Part shown: one piece after another, positions 8,457 through 16,763 of the stretch
Position numbering within the stretch: the stretch's first letter is position 1
Layout of the letters: each line of letters starts with the position of its first letter
Origin: Azospirillum oleiclasticum
GTDB lineage: Bacteria > Pseudomonadota > Alphaproteobacteria > Azospirillales > Azospirillaceae
Direction of reading: 5' to 3'
Assembly (NCBI RefSeq): GCF_013423485.1
Contig: NZ_JABFFR010000020.1
Location: 1 to 64,000, forward strand
DNA length: 64,000 nucleotides
Program-made: the position numbers and the translations under genes
The notes under the pieces: generated by a model
The model's database searches: none
What the model was told of the DNA's origin: nothing
What the model saw: the letters and a program-made list of their open reading frames with translations, nothing else

Positions 8457-8874
8457 ACGACGGCGCGAAGCAAGGCTTCTGATGGCCGCATCGGTTCCGC
8501 AGCGACGTGGGAGTACAATCGCAACAATTTCTCCTTACACAAGCTATCGTTGATCTCAAGAATGTTGTCGATACCCAACAGCAGTCTCTTGAATTCTGTC
8601 GTTTCATTCCACTTTTTCAGTCACCTACGCATGATAAATCAGAAATTTAGCACAAACCGAAACTCATGAATCCTGTCGCGGCACACCTTCGCTGTGCGCC
8701 CTGTCGATTCTTGAGGCACCGGCACGGAATCCGGTGCGGCGACACAGGATGCGGGCGCGTTGGAGATCCGTGACGCCCGTCGCGCCGCCAGATCACGCCC
8801 ACCGGGTTGGGTGACAATATCGGCCTGTCGAGGAGACATTACCGCCCGTGCGCGGGCGGGATGTCCAGGCGGGA
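8457..8874. other. Gap after the transposition genes, holding a lower-GC ORF fragment
   Basis: A minus-strand frame without a stop runs from about 8620 down into the end of the TniQ gene (its 3' half is out of phase with that gene). The stretch from 8620 to about 8450 reads like real protein (WNETTEFKRLLLGIDNILEI) and is less GC-rich than the neighbours. It has no ATG start; TTG 8578 is the only candidate. It may be a gene fragment cut by the element, or part of an element end. From 8640 to 8874 nothing clear is seen. Confidence 0.3.
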
Positions 8875-10338
8875 TCATCCCCGCCAGAAAGCCCGTCCGA
8901 AGAGCACCAGCAGTGTGAAGAACTCCAGCCGGCCCAGCAGCATGGCGCCGGACAACAGCCATTTGGCGTTGTCCGGCAGCGGTTGGAAGGTGCCGGACGG
9001 TCCGATGATGGGACCAAGGCCGGGGCCGATGTTGCCGATCGCCGACGCCGCCCCGGACAACGCGGTGACCAGATCGAGCCCGAAGCCGCCGAGCGCCAGG
9101 GCCACGAGGAAGATCGATGCCATGTAGACGAAGCCGAAGCTCATCACCGAGATCATGACATCGGCGTCCACGGAACGGTCGTTGTAGCGCAGCGGCAGCA
9201 CCCGGTGCGGTGTGTACAGGCGATGAATCTGCACCCGCAGCACCATGAACAGCACCTCGAACCGGAAGATCTTGATGCCGCCGGTGGTCGAGCCGGTGCA
9301 GCCGCCGATCGTGCTGAGGATCAGGAACACCATGATCGCGGTCGGCCCCCACAGGCCGTAGTCGCCGGAAACGAAGCCGGTCGTGGTGACCACCGAAACC
9401 ACGTTGAACGTGGACAGCCGGACGGCGTCGTCCACCGGCAGGTCCAGCGTGGCGTACAGCCACGCGGCCATGACGAGCGACACCACCGCCATGAAGCCGA
9501 GATACCAGCGCACCTGGGTGTCGCGCCAGATCGGGCCCAGGTCGCCGCGCAGCGCGCTGACGAAGCGCGCCATCGGCACGCCGCCCGCCATCATGAACAC
9601 CACCAGGATCCACTCGATCACCGGGTTGTTCCAGTCGCCGATCGAGGCGTCGCGGGTGGAGAATCCGGCGGTGGACAGTGTGGTCATGGCATGGTTCACC
9701 GCGTCGAACGGGCTCATCCCCGCCAGTGCCAGGCACGCCGCGCAACACAGCGTCAGCAGCGAGTAGATCCACATCACGGCGGCCACGAGCTCGCTGGCGC
9801 GCGGCACCACCTTCTCGTACCGCTCCGACGATTCGGAGCGGAACAGCTGCATACCGCCGACCCGGAGCACCGGCAGGACGGCGATCCCCATGGCGATGAT
9901 CCCGATCCCGCCCATCCATTGCAGCAGCGAGCGCCAAAGCAGCAACCCCGGCGAGAGCGTGTCGAGCCCGACGATCACCGTGGCCCCGGTCGCCGTCAGC
10001 CCCGACATCGCCTCGAAGACGGCGTCGGCCGTCGACAGGTCGAGCTGGTCCGACAGCCGGAAGGGCAGTGTCGCGAAGGCGCCAACCAGAACCCAGGATA
10101 CCGAGGTCAGCAGGAAGGTCTGGCGCAGTGTCAGCGCCACCCGTTCCGTCCGGTTCATCAGCATCAGAAGCACGCCGCAGAACAGTGTGATCCCCGCGGA
10201 CGCGGCAAAGGCCATCCACTCCCCGCCGCCGGCTCCGATCTCCACCAGCAGGGCTGCCAGCATGGCCACGGCGAGAACCGACATCAGCGCACCGGCGACG
10301 TGGAACACGGGACGGGTATCCAGGGCCGTCCTCATCAC
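8875..10338 (-). CDS. trkH: TrkH-type potassium uptake channel/transporter
   Basis: This 487-residue integral membrane protein brings K+ into the cell. The four filter-like repeats of the TrkH/KtrB fold are visible: TATGAT, STAGFST, TTTGFVS and AIGNIGPG. About ten hydrophobic helices surround them, and the length is normal for TrkH (about 480). The N-terminal MM gives a one-residue ambiguity in the start. No TrkA (NAD-binding regulatory subunit) is adjacent, so it must use a partner encoded elsewhere. Confidence 0.92.
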   Translation of the reverse strand: MMRTALDTRPVFHVAGALMSVLAVAMLAALLVEIGAGGGEWMAFAASAGITLFCGVLLMLMNRTERVALTLRQTFLLTSVSWVLVGAFATLPFRLSDQLDLSTADAVFEAMSGLTATGATVIVGLDTLSPGLLLWRSLLQWMGGIGIIAMGIAVLPVLRVGGMQLFRSESSERYEKVVPRASELVAAVMWIYSLLTLCCAACLALAGMSPFDAVNHAMTTLSTAGFSTRDASIGDWNNPVIEWILVVFMMAGGVPMARFVSALRGDLGPIWRDTQVRWYLGFMAVVSLVMAAWLYATLDLPVDDAVRLSTFNVVSVVTTTGFVSGDYGLWGPTAIMVFLILSTIGGCTGSTTGGIKIFRFEVLFMVLRVQIHRLYTPHRVLPLRYNDRSVDADVMISVMSFGFVYMASIFLVALALGGFGLDLVTALSGAASAIGNIGPGLGPIIGPSGTFQPLPDNAKWLLSGAMLLGRLEFFTLLVLFGRAFWRG

Positions 10339-10653
10339 CGCGGCTGTTCCTTTGAAAACCGGACCGTCAGATCACGCCTCCCTGGACGGGAGGCCCCAGC
10401 CCGACCCGCCATCGCCATCCATCGATTCCGTCGCGCCAGTCACGACACAGTTTGCCTACGTATGACGTACCGTTCGTAATCCATCTCCGGGGAAAAATCT
10501 CCGGTTTTGGTTCGCCGTGCCGCTTGAGCGTCGACGGTGATCGGCGATCGAGGAGGCGGAGCGGCGGGAACGGTCCGCCGGGAACTGAAATGGTCTCCGA
10601 TCGCCGGACAGTCGGATAAGCTTGGTTCGCCCAGAGAGAGGACGGACCCGAGA
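10339..10653. other. Non-coding flank and left side of an IS3-like element
   Basis: This stretch lies between the TrkH start and the IS3 orfA start. No gene is supported on either strand. The left inverted repeat of the insertion sequence should lie here, but because its right half is damaged no matching repeat could be identified. Confidence 0.35.
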
Positions 10654-10938
10654 ATGACGGGGAGTCGGAAGCGGTATTCGGCAGAGTACAAGGCGAAGGT
10701 GGTGCTGGAGGCGATCCGCGGCGATCTGACGGTGTCGCAGCTCATCGCCAAGCTTGGGGTGCGCCAGACGCTGATCAACGCCTGGAAGAAGCGGGCGGTC
10801 GAGGGGATGGCCGGGGTGTTCTCCGGCAAGGCGGAGGGGGCCGAAGCCAGCCATCAGGGCGAGGTGGAGAAGCTGCACGCCATGATCGGCCAGCTGGTCG
10901 TGGAGCGGGATTTTTTGCGCAAGGCCTCCGGTCGATGA
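10654..10938 (+). CDS. IS3-family transposase OrfA
   Basis: This 94-residue protein has the IS3 OrfA helix-turn-helix (KRYSAEYKAKVVLEAIRGD, then TVSQLIAKLGVRQTLINAWKK). It ends in the leucine-zipper-like helix (VEKLHAMIGQLVVERDFLRKA) that leads into the OrfB frame. In intact IS3 elements a -1 frameshift near the end of orfA makes the OrfAB transposase. Here the downstream orfB is broken, so this copy cannot make a full transposase. Confidence 0.85.
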   Translation: MTGSRKRYSAEYKAKVVLEAIRGDLTVSQLIAKLGVRQTLINAWKKRAVEGMAGVFSGKAEGAEASHQGEVEKLHAMIGQLVVERDFLRKASGR

Positions 10939-11694
10939 GCGTCGGCCGGGGGCGGGAGCTGATCGAGCCGGATCATCCGGGTTTGGCGATCACCCGGCGG
11001 TGCGAGCTGGTTTCGATCAGCCGGTCGAGCCACTAAGGGCCGGCCAAAGGCGAGCCGGCAGATGACCCGGCATCTGCGCCGGCATGGCCACGAGGTCAAC
11101 CGCAAGCGGGTTCGCCGCCTGATGGCACGGATGGGCCTGCGGGCGGTCCACCAGCGCCCGAAGACGAGCGTGCCGCATCCGGAGCACAAGATCCGGCCGT
11201 ACCTGCTGGGCAACCTCACCATCGACCGCCCCGACCACGTGTGGTGCAGCGATATCACGCACATCCCCATGCGCCGCGGCTTCCTGTACCTGGCCGCCGT
11301 CATCGACTGGGCATCCCGCCGTGTTCTGGCATGGCGGCTGTCGAACACCATGGATGTCGAGTTCTGCATGGAGGCCGTGGAGGAGGCGATGGCGCACTAT
11401 GGCCGACCGGACATCTTCAACACCGATCAGGGCAGCCAGTTCACCAGCCCACGCTTCACCGGCCTCTTGACCGCGGCCGGCATCCGGGTGTCGATGGACG
11501 GGCGCGGCCGGTGGATGGACAACGTGTTCATCGAGCGGCTGTGGCGATCGATGACATACGAATGTGTCTACCTCCATGCCTTCGAAACGGGCAGCGAGGC
11601 CAGGGCCGGGATCGGCCGCTGGATCACCGACGACAACACCGACCGACCGCACTCGGCGCTCGGCGGCGGAACCCCGGACGAGACCCAGGCCCGT
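10935..11694 (+). pseudogene. IS3-family transposase OrfB, interrupted and fused to another IS remnant
   Basis: The orfB frame opens at ATG 10935 and meets a TAA at about 11035 (after SRSSH). It resumes in another frame at about 11054 (SRQMTRHLRR). The usual segment between these points, which contains about 25 residues before YGSR, is missing. A nonsense change and a deletion have therefore occurred. The integrase core follows: VWCSDIT (first Asp), FNTDQGSQF (second Asp) and DNVFIERLWRS (Glu). The reading ends around TPDET and runs into unrelated IS481-type sequence at about 11695. Confidence 0.8.
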
Positions 11695-11888
11695 CTTGGA
11701 CAAGTTCCACCGAGTCGCCTTCCGGAGGCGGTTTCACGCGACAATCGACCAGTTGCAGGCCGACTTGGATACGGGAATACAACGAAGTCAGACACCATCA
11801 GGGGCGATGGTGTTTTGGACGCTCGCCGATGCAGACCTTCGCTGACACCGCCCCCATGGCCAGAAAGAAGATCATCCAGGCCGCGTGA
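11695..11888 (+). pseudogene. C-terminal remnant of an IS481-family transposase
   Basis: Two frames carry pieces of an IS481-type C-terminus: LDKFHRVAFRRRF followed by ATIDQLQADLDT, then a shift to IREYNEVRHHQGRWCFGRSP and PMARKKIIQAA. The switch at about 11770 sits in a single GATACG. An intact ancestor would plausibly read GATACG-TG-GATACG, so an 8-base deletion between direct repeats explains the frameshift. The remnant abuts the IS3 remnant, a composite scar 320 bases from the end of the arsenite oxidase gene. Confidence 0.65.
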
Positions 11889-12206
11889 CGTCGGACAGGC
11901 TCGACCTGCCGGACAGCCGCCGGTGAACCTTGCTTTCCTTCCCCAAACAGGTGGAGCGACCCAGCCTCAATGGAAGCCTTCGGGCGCCGTCGGTATTGCC
12001 GGTGTGCGGGTCGTCGGACATGTCGGATCCTCGAGGCGGCCTGCTCGAGCGCAGGCCACCCGATCCCATCCTGACCTCCTCGGGGTCGCTCTCCGACGTC
12101 TTGGGGGTCCAAACCTTCGTCAAGCTCTGGTACCCGGAAACCGCGGTCAGCCGCGGTGGTGGAGGAGTGCTCCGGCCCCCCTCCACGACCGTCCATCGAT
12201 GCCGAC
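11889..12206. other. Non-coding stretch between IS scar and aioA
   Basis: No gene is supported. A short GC hairpin (CCGCGG-TCAG-CCGCGG, 12141-12156) lies about 50 bases past the aioA stop. It could weakly terminate the aioBA transcript, but no T-run follows it on the minus strand. No cytochrome gene follows aioA here, unlike in several other aio operons. Confidence 0.35.
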
Positions 12207-14675
12207 CTACAGATCCTTGGGATACTCGATGCTCTTGAAGCTCATCCCCTCGGCCCCCGGTGTGTGGCCGATGCGCCGGATGTTGGCCCAGACGTTCTTG
12301 TAGTTGGGGATCATGAACTCGTTGGTCCCCTTGCTGATCACGTTGCCGACCTGGCCGGTGGGGGCGATGAACAGCATGAAGGCCTGGCCGGGCTTCGCCG
12401 TCGGCGTCGGGTAGACCATCGCCTGGGTCGAGCCGACATCGTTGTAGACCTCCACCAGGTCACCCGCCGCCAGCCCCAGCTTCGCCATGTCGCCGGGGTT
12501 CATCTCGATGGGTGCGATGGGCATGCGCTCGCGGACGAACGGCGTGTGCACGTCGTAGAAGGCATTCTGCCAGACCAGGTTGTTGCGGCCGTTGTTGATC
12601 AGGAACGCATACTTCTCCTTCTGCTGGGCGCGGCCGGCCACCTCGAGGCCGCGCCATTCGGTCTTCATGAATTTGGCCCGGCCGTCGTCGGTCTTGAACT
12701 TTCCATCGGTGTAGAGCCGCTTCGTCCCGATCAGTCTGCCGTTCTCGAAGCCGACCACCGGCTCGTGCACGCCGTTGGTGCCCATGGCGCGCAGACGCTC
12801 GTAGGTGACGAACCGGCCTCCCTCCGCATTCTGGTTGTAACCATCCATGAAGGCGTCCTCTTCGGTCTTCCAGCCGAACTTGCCCTTGAACTGGGCGGCA
12901 TACGTCTCGTTGCCCGCGCGGCGGAACGACTCCTCCATGGCATTGCCCAGACGTGCGGCGATCAGCGCGTCGGGCATCGCCTCGCCCGGCGGGTCCATGT
13001 AGCGCTCGGTCAGCCGCAGGCGGCGCTCGCCGTTCATCGAGGTCAGGTTCATCTCGCCCGCGGTGGCGGCCGGCAACCAGACATGCGCCGCCTCGCCGAT
13101 CTGGGTGGGGAGGATATCGACCACCACGCTGAACAGGCCGCCGCGCTTGATGGCGGCGACGATCTGTTCGAGCTGCGCCGCGCGGTCGCCGTAGGGAACG
13201 CTGTCCATCGCCTCCTTCACCATGTTGGTGCGGCGGCGGTAGACGCGGCGGAACTCCTCGGCGTTCAGGGTCGACTTGAAATGATCGACCGCCCAGATGT
13301 GGTGGACGCCGCCCTGCCCGCCGATGAGGAGCTGGTCGACATAGGCGGCCGGGCGCCCGACATGGGCGTCGGACGGTCGCACATAGCCCTCCTGGTGGCC
13401 ACCGAGACGCACGCAGCCCGTGCCTTCGCGGCCGATACTGTGGGTGGCCAGCGCCAGGTTCACCATCGCCGCGTTGGTGCGGTAGTTGTCGTTGCCCCAG
13501 ATGAGGCCCTTCTCGTAGGCCATCATGGTGCGGCGCCGCTTGCCGTCCGCCTTCGGCTCGGCGATCCACTGCGCCGCCTTGCGGATGTCGGCGGCCGGAA
13601 GCCCGGTGATGGACGCCGCGTCGTCGATGGAGACCTTGTTGGCCGTGGCGGCCTCGTCGAACCCTTTGGTGTGCTGGGCGATGAAGTCCTTCGCGTGCCA
13701 GCCGCGGGCGACGACCTCGGTCAGCAGCGCGTTGAGAAGCACAAGGTCGGTGCCGGGGTTGATGGCGAGATGGAGGACGTTGTTCCTGTCGGCCACCGTC
13801 TCGCAGGCGTTCACCGACACCGTGCGCCGCGGGTCGACGATGATGATGCGGCCGGCGGCGTGCGCCTCGCCCGCCAGCAGCTGCCTCTTCTTGTCGAGCG
13901 TGTCGCCGCGCAGGTTGGGCACCCAGTGCGCCAGGAAGTAGTTGGTCTGGTTCTCCAGCGGGTTGGCGCCGACGACGAAGATGGTGTCGGCGAGCTCGGC
14001 GTCCTCGTAGCAGTTGTTGAGCTCGCCCACGCCCATGTCGCGGCTGGCGTGAACCTCGGAGTTGTAGGCCGGCCGGTTGTGGATGCGGATGTTCTTCACC
14101 TTCATCGCATCGAAGTAGAGCTTGCCGGTGCCCCAGGTGTTCTCGTACCCGCCGGCGGCACCACCATGGTCGAAGGCCGAGACGATCACCCCGTCCTCGC
14201 CCATCTCCTCGATCACGCGCCGGGTGACGTCGGCGACCAGGGCCAGCGAGTCCTCCCAGGAGGTCGGCATCATCTGCGAATAGCGCCACACCATGGGATG
14301 GCCCAGGCGCGCCTGCATGGTGCCGGTCTGCTCGGAGACCCGCGTCTCGCCCATGCGACCGCCGCGCACGGAGCTCAGGCCCCCGTTCACCTCGCACGCC
14401 TTGTCGGGCTTGATGACGAGATGGACGAGCTTCCCGTTCTGGGAGACGACGTTGTACATGGAGGGGCTGTACCAGGACGCGCTTTCCGCCCCCTGCTGCT
14501 GGGCCAGATCCTCGCCGAAGACATTCTGGTCGGGGCGTGCCCCGCCCTGCCGGTCGATGGGCCAGGAGATCGCCTTGTAGCCGCAGCCGACGATGCAGAA
14601 GTCGCAGACGACGTTCTGCACGCGGGCGTCCTTGGGCGGGATGGGAAGCTGGTCGATGCCGCGCTTGTAGGTCAT
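12207..14675 (-). CDS. aioA: Arsenite oxidase large (molybdopterin) subunit
   Basis: This 822-residue protein has the usual AioA size (about 825) and oxidises arsenite to arsenate at a bis-MGD molybdenum centre. It belongs to the DMSO reductase superfamily. The [3Fe-4S] cluster motif is Cys24-x2-Cys27-x3-Cys31 (CDFCIVGCGY). Other AioA-like stretches include FDHGGAAGGYENTWG and NRPAYNSEVHASRDMG. It has no signal peptide and would be carried out by the Tat signal of AioB. It starts at ATG 14675, 17 bases after the aioB stop with an AGGGAGAGGA site. Electrons leave through the Rieske subunit to a cytochrome encoded elsewhere. Confidence 0.97.
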   Translation of the reverse strand: MTYKRGIDQLPIPPKDARVQNVVCDFCIVGCGYKAISWPIDRQGGARPDQNVFGEDLAQQQGAESASWYSPSMYNVVSQNGKLVHLVIKPDKACEVNGGLSSVRGGRMGETRVSEQTGTMQARLGHPMVWRYSQMMPTSWEDSLALVADVTRRVIEEMGEDGVIVSAFDHGGAAGGYENTWGTGKLYFDAMKVKNIRIHNRPAYNSEVHASRDMGVGELNNCYEDAELADTIFVVGANPLENQTNYFLAHWVPNLRGDTLDKKRQLLAGEAHAAGRIIIVDPRRTVSVNACETVADRNNVLHLAINPGTDLVLLNALLTEVVARGWHAKDFIAQHTKGFDEAATANKVSIDDAASITGLPAADIRKAAQWIAEPKADGKRRRTMMAYEKGLIWGNDNYRTNAAMVNLALATHSIGREGTGCVRLGGHQEGYVRPSDAHVGRPAAYVDQLLIGGQGGVHHIWAVDHFKSTLNAEEFRRVYRRRTNMVKEAMDSVPYGDRAAQLEQIVAAIKRGGLFSVVVDILPTQIGEAAHVWLPAATAGEMNLTSMNGERRLRLTERYMDPPGEAMPDALIAARLGNAMEESFRRAGNETYAAQFKGKFGWKTEEDAFMDGYNQNAEGGRFVTYERLRAMGTNGVHEPVVGFENGRLIGTKRLYTDGKFKTDDGRAKFMKTEWRGLEVAGRAQQKEKYAFLINNGRNNLVWQNAFYDVHTPFVRERMPIAPIEMNPGDMAKLGLAAGDLVEVYNDVGSTQAMVYPTPTAKPGQAFMLFIAPTGQVGNVISKGTNEFMIPNYKNVWANIRRIGHTPGAEGMSFKSIEYPKDL

Positions 14676-14692
14676 GGTCCGGTCCTCTCCCT

Positions 14693-15223
14693 TCAGCCCT
14701 GCAGCACGTTGCGGGTGCGGCCGTAAATCAGCTCGTCCGCGCCGACGGCGCTGATGTCGCCCTTGGCATCCACGGTCAGACGGAACATCGGCAGATTCTG
14801 GGTGGCGTGGCCCCACACCTGCTGGCCTTCCTTCTCGCAGTCGAAGCGCGAGAAGTGACCGGGGCAGTTCAGCGTCCGGTCCTTGGCGTCGTAGGCGAGC
14901 GGGTAGCCCTTGTGCGGGCACAGGGTCGAGTAGGCGACGAGATCGCCGTCCGGTCCGGCCCCGCCCGGCACCCGGGCGCCGAGCTTCACCAGCACACCCG
15001 GCGAGTCCATGTCCGGATAGTGGATCGGCATCGGCTCGTTGACCTTCAGGTCCTTGATGTTGGCAAGGCGGCTGGTGGGATAATCGACCCGGGCGGCGGG
15101 CAGCGCCGCGCGGGCCGCGCCGGATGGCACCGCGGTGACGGCCGCGGCGCCGGCGGCGGCCAACGCGCCGCGGCCGAGGAACTGGCGGCGGCCGAGTTCC
15201 ACGAGTTTCGGGCATTCCTTCAT
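14693..15223 (-). CDS. aioB: Arsenite oxidase small (Rieske) subunit with Tat signal
   Basis: This 176-residue subunit carries a [2Fe-2S] Rieske centre that takes electrons from AioA. The twin-arginine signal is RRQFLGRGALAAAG (12-25), with cleavage near ARA-AL. The Rieske boxes are Cys102-Pro-His104 and Cys120-x2-His123. The two cysteines that form a disulfide in cytochrome bc1 Rieske proteins are replaced by Tyr107 and Gly122, as in the disulfide-free Rhizobium NT-26 type rather than the Alcaligenes type. The start at 15223 has GGGGAGG upstream. It is the first gene of the sigma-54-driven aioBA operon. Confidence 0.96.
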   Translation of the reverse strand: MKECPKLVELGRRQFLGRGALAAAGAAAVTAVPSGAARAALPAARVDYPTSRLANIKDLKVNEPMPIHYPDMDSPGVLVKLGARVPGGAGPDGDLVAYSTLCPHKGYPLAYDAKDRTLNCPGHFSRFDCEKEGQQVWGHATQNLPMFRLTVDAKGDISAVGADELIYGRTRNVLQG

Positions 15224-15263
15224 CGGGTGTCCTCCCCTGGTCTTGTCGTTGTCCGGCGCACAT

Positions 15264-15279
15264 AGCACCCGGCGTGCCA
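15264..15279 (-). promoter_or_regulatory. Sigma-54 (-24/-12) promoter of aioBA
   Basis: On the minus strand the sequence TGGCACG-N4-GTGCT matches the sigma-54 consensus TGGCACG-N4-TTGCW with one mismatch. Transcription would start near 15253, giving a leader of about 30 bases before the aioB start. aio operons controlled by AioX/S/R are known to need RpoN, and the adjacent AioR has the GAFTGA motif for sigma-54 contact. Confidence 0.85.
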
Positions 15280-15332
15280 GAGAGGACGTTTGCGCCGGGA
15301 CCCCTTGGAATCGGCGGTTGGGAGGCGCCCGC

Positions 15333-15405
15333 ATGTTCGATTTCCCGAACATCGGGGCCGGTGAACCCCGGAACGCCGGTCGCGGCCTGTTCGGGTTCCC
15401 GGATC
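15333..15405. promoter_or_regulatory. Tandem enhancer-like palindromes, probable AioR binding sites
   Basis: A perfect repeat ATGTTCG-N6-CGAACAT lies at 15333-15352. A second, imperfect copy (TGTTCGGGTTCCCGGATC, 15388-15405) matches the core of the first at 13 of 18 positions. Their centres are 54 bases apart, about five helix turns, and lie about 70 and 125 bases upstream of the -24/-12 promoter. That is the usual place for NtrC-type activator sites. The second copy falls close to the 3' end of aioR. Confidence 0.65.
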
Positions 15406-15425
15406 CCCGGTGCGCGGGGCAGCGG

Positions 15426-16763
15426 CTACTCCGTTTGTTCCGCCGCGATCCCGAGGCGCCGCATCTTCTCCCACAGCGTCGTGCGCCCGACGCCGAGCAG
15501 GTCGGCGGCCCTGCCGAGTTGTCCGTCGGCACGGCGCAGGGTCACCAGGATGTGCGATCGCTCGCTCTCGTCGCGAACCGCCATCAGCGGCGGCCATCCG
15601 GTGCCGGTGCCGAAGCGGTCCACCACGTGCCGCTCGGGAAACAGGTCGTTGGCGCTGATCCAGGGGCCGGTCGCCAGGACCACCGCCCGCTCGATCCGGT
15701 TGCGCAGCTCCCGGACGTTGCCGGGCCAGTCGTGCTCCAGGGCGGCGGCCTCCGCCTGCGGCGTCAGCCGCTGGGCGGGGCGCCCGAATGCCTCGGCATA
15801 CTGGTGCAGATAGGCCTGCAGCAGCGGCAGCACGTCGTCCGGCCGCTCCCGCAGCGGCGGCACCGCGACCGGAATGACGTTGAGGCGATAGTACAGGTCC
15901 CGACGGAATGTCCCGGCGCGCACGAGGCCGTCCAGGTCCGCGTTGGTGGCGCAGACCAGACGGGCCTGGAACGGAAGGGGCTTCTCGCCGCCGACCCGGA
16001 AGAACACCCGCTCCTGCACCAGCCGGAGAAGCTTGGCCTGGACCGGGTGCGGCAGCTCGCCGACCTCGTCGAGGAAGAGCACACCGTTGCCGGCGCGCTC
16101 GGCATAGCCGCGGTGGAGCGCGTGCGCCCCGGTGAACGCGCCCTTCTCGTGCCCGAACAGCTCGCTGTCGATGAGGTCGGGGGGAATGGCCGCGCAGTTC
16201 ACGGCCATGAAGGGCGATGGCGCCCGCCGGGAGATCCGGTGGACGAAAGCGGCCGCCACCTCCTTGCCGACGCCGCTCTCTCCGGAGATCAGCAGCGTGC
16301 TGTCCACGTCCGCCACCCGGCGGAGCAGATGTTCGACCTGCCGGATCGCCGGCGACCTCCCGAGCGCCGCGTCCGGATCGTCGGGGCTGCGACCGCGCAG
16401 GAGTTCGGCGATGCGCGCCAGGAACTCCTCCACCACGAAGGGCTTCGTGAGGTAGTCGTCAGCCCCGGCGCGGACGAGGCGCACCGCCTGACCAATGTCG
16501 CCGAAGCCGGTCATGAACATCACCGGCGTGCCGCCCAGCCGCGGGAGCAGGGCCTGGAACAGCTCCTCGCCGGTCATGTCCGGCAGCCGGATGTCACAGA
16601 GCAGGAGGTCGGGACGCTGCGCGCCGAACCACTCCAGCGCCGCAGCACCGGTGGTCAGCCAGAGCGGGCGGTAGCCTTCGAGCGACAGCCGCTCCACCAG
16701 CGACTCTCCCATGATCGGGTCGTCCTCGACGATGGCGACGCGTGGAAGGTCATGCCGCGGCAT
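15426..16763 (-). CDS. aioR: Sigma-54-dependent response regulator AioR
   Basis: This 445-residue NtrC-family protein has a receiver domain (1-125, phospho-acceptor Asp57 in CDIRLPD) and an AAA+ domain (about 133-365; Walker A GESGVGKE at 161-168; GAFTGA at 208-213). A Fis-type HTH lies at the end (GRAADLLGVGRTTLWEKMRRLG). It should be phosphorylated by AioS and turn on aioBA through the adjacent sigma-54 promoter. Its start overlaps the end of aioS by 14 bases, so the two are translationally coupled. Confidence 0.93.
   Translation of the reverse strand: MPRHDLPRVAIVEDDPIMGESLVERLSLEGYRPLWLTTGAAALEWFGAQRPDLLLCDIRLPDMTGEELFQALLPRLGGTPVMFMTGFGDIGQAVRLVRAGADDYLTKPFVVEEFLARIAELLRGRSPDDPDAALGRSPAIRQVEHLLRRVADVDSTLLISGESGVGKEVAAAFVHRISRRAPSPFMAVNCAAIPPDLIDSELFGHEKGAFTGAHALHRGYAERAGNGVLFLDEVGELPHPVQAKLLRLVQERVFFRVGGEKPLPFQARLVCATNADLDGLVRAGTFRRDLYYRLNVIPVAVPPLRERPDDVLPLLQAYLHQYAEAFGRPAQRLTPQAEAAALEHDWPGNVRELRNRIERAVVLATGPWISANDLFPERHVVDRFGTGTGWPPLMAVRDESERSHILVTLRRADGQLGRAADLLGVGRTTLWEKMRRLGIAAEQTE

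Noticed and set aside
2040..8660. TGT...ACA termini at 2040 and 8654 as ends of a compact transposon
   Set aside because: Both ends share a TGT and an AATTT stretch, but the flanking 5-mers (ACCTA and AACCG) do not match and no repeated binding sites are clear. The right end may lie far outside.
12141..12156. Intrinsic terminator after aioA
   Set aside because: The stem is only about 7 bases and no T-run follows on the minus strand.
12207..15263. A single 1018-residue protein spanning aioA and upstream sequence
   Set aside because: The extra N-terminal part lies over aioB in another frame and has no protein character; aioA starts at 14675 with a good ribosome binding site.
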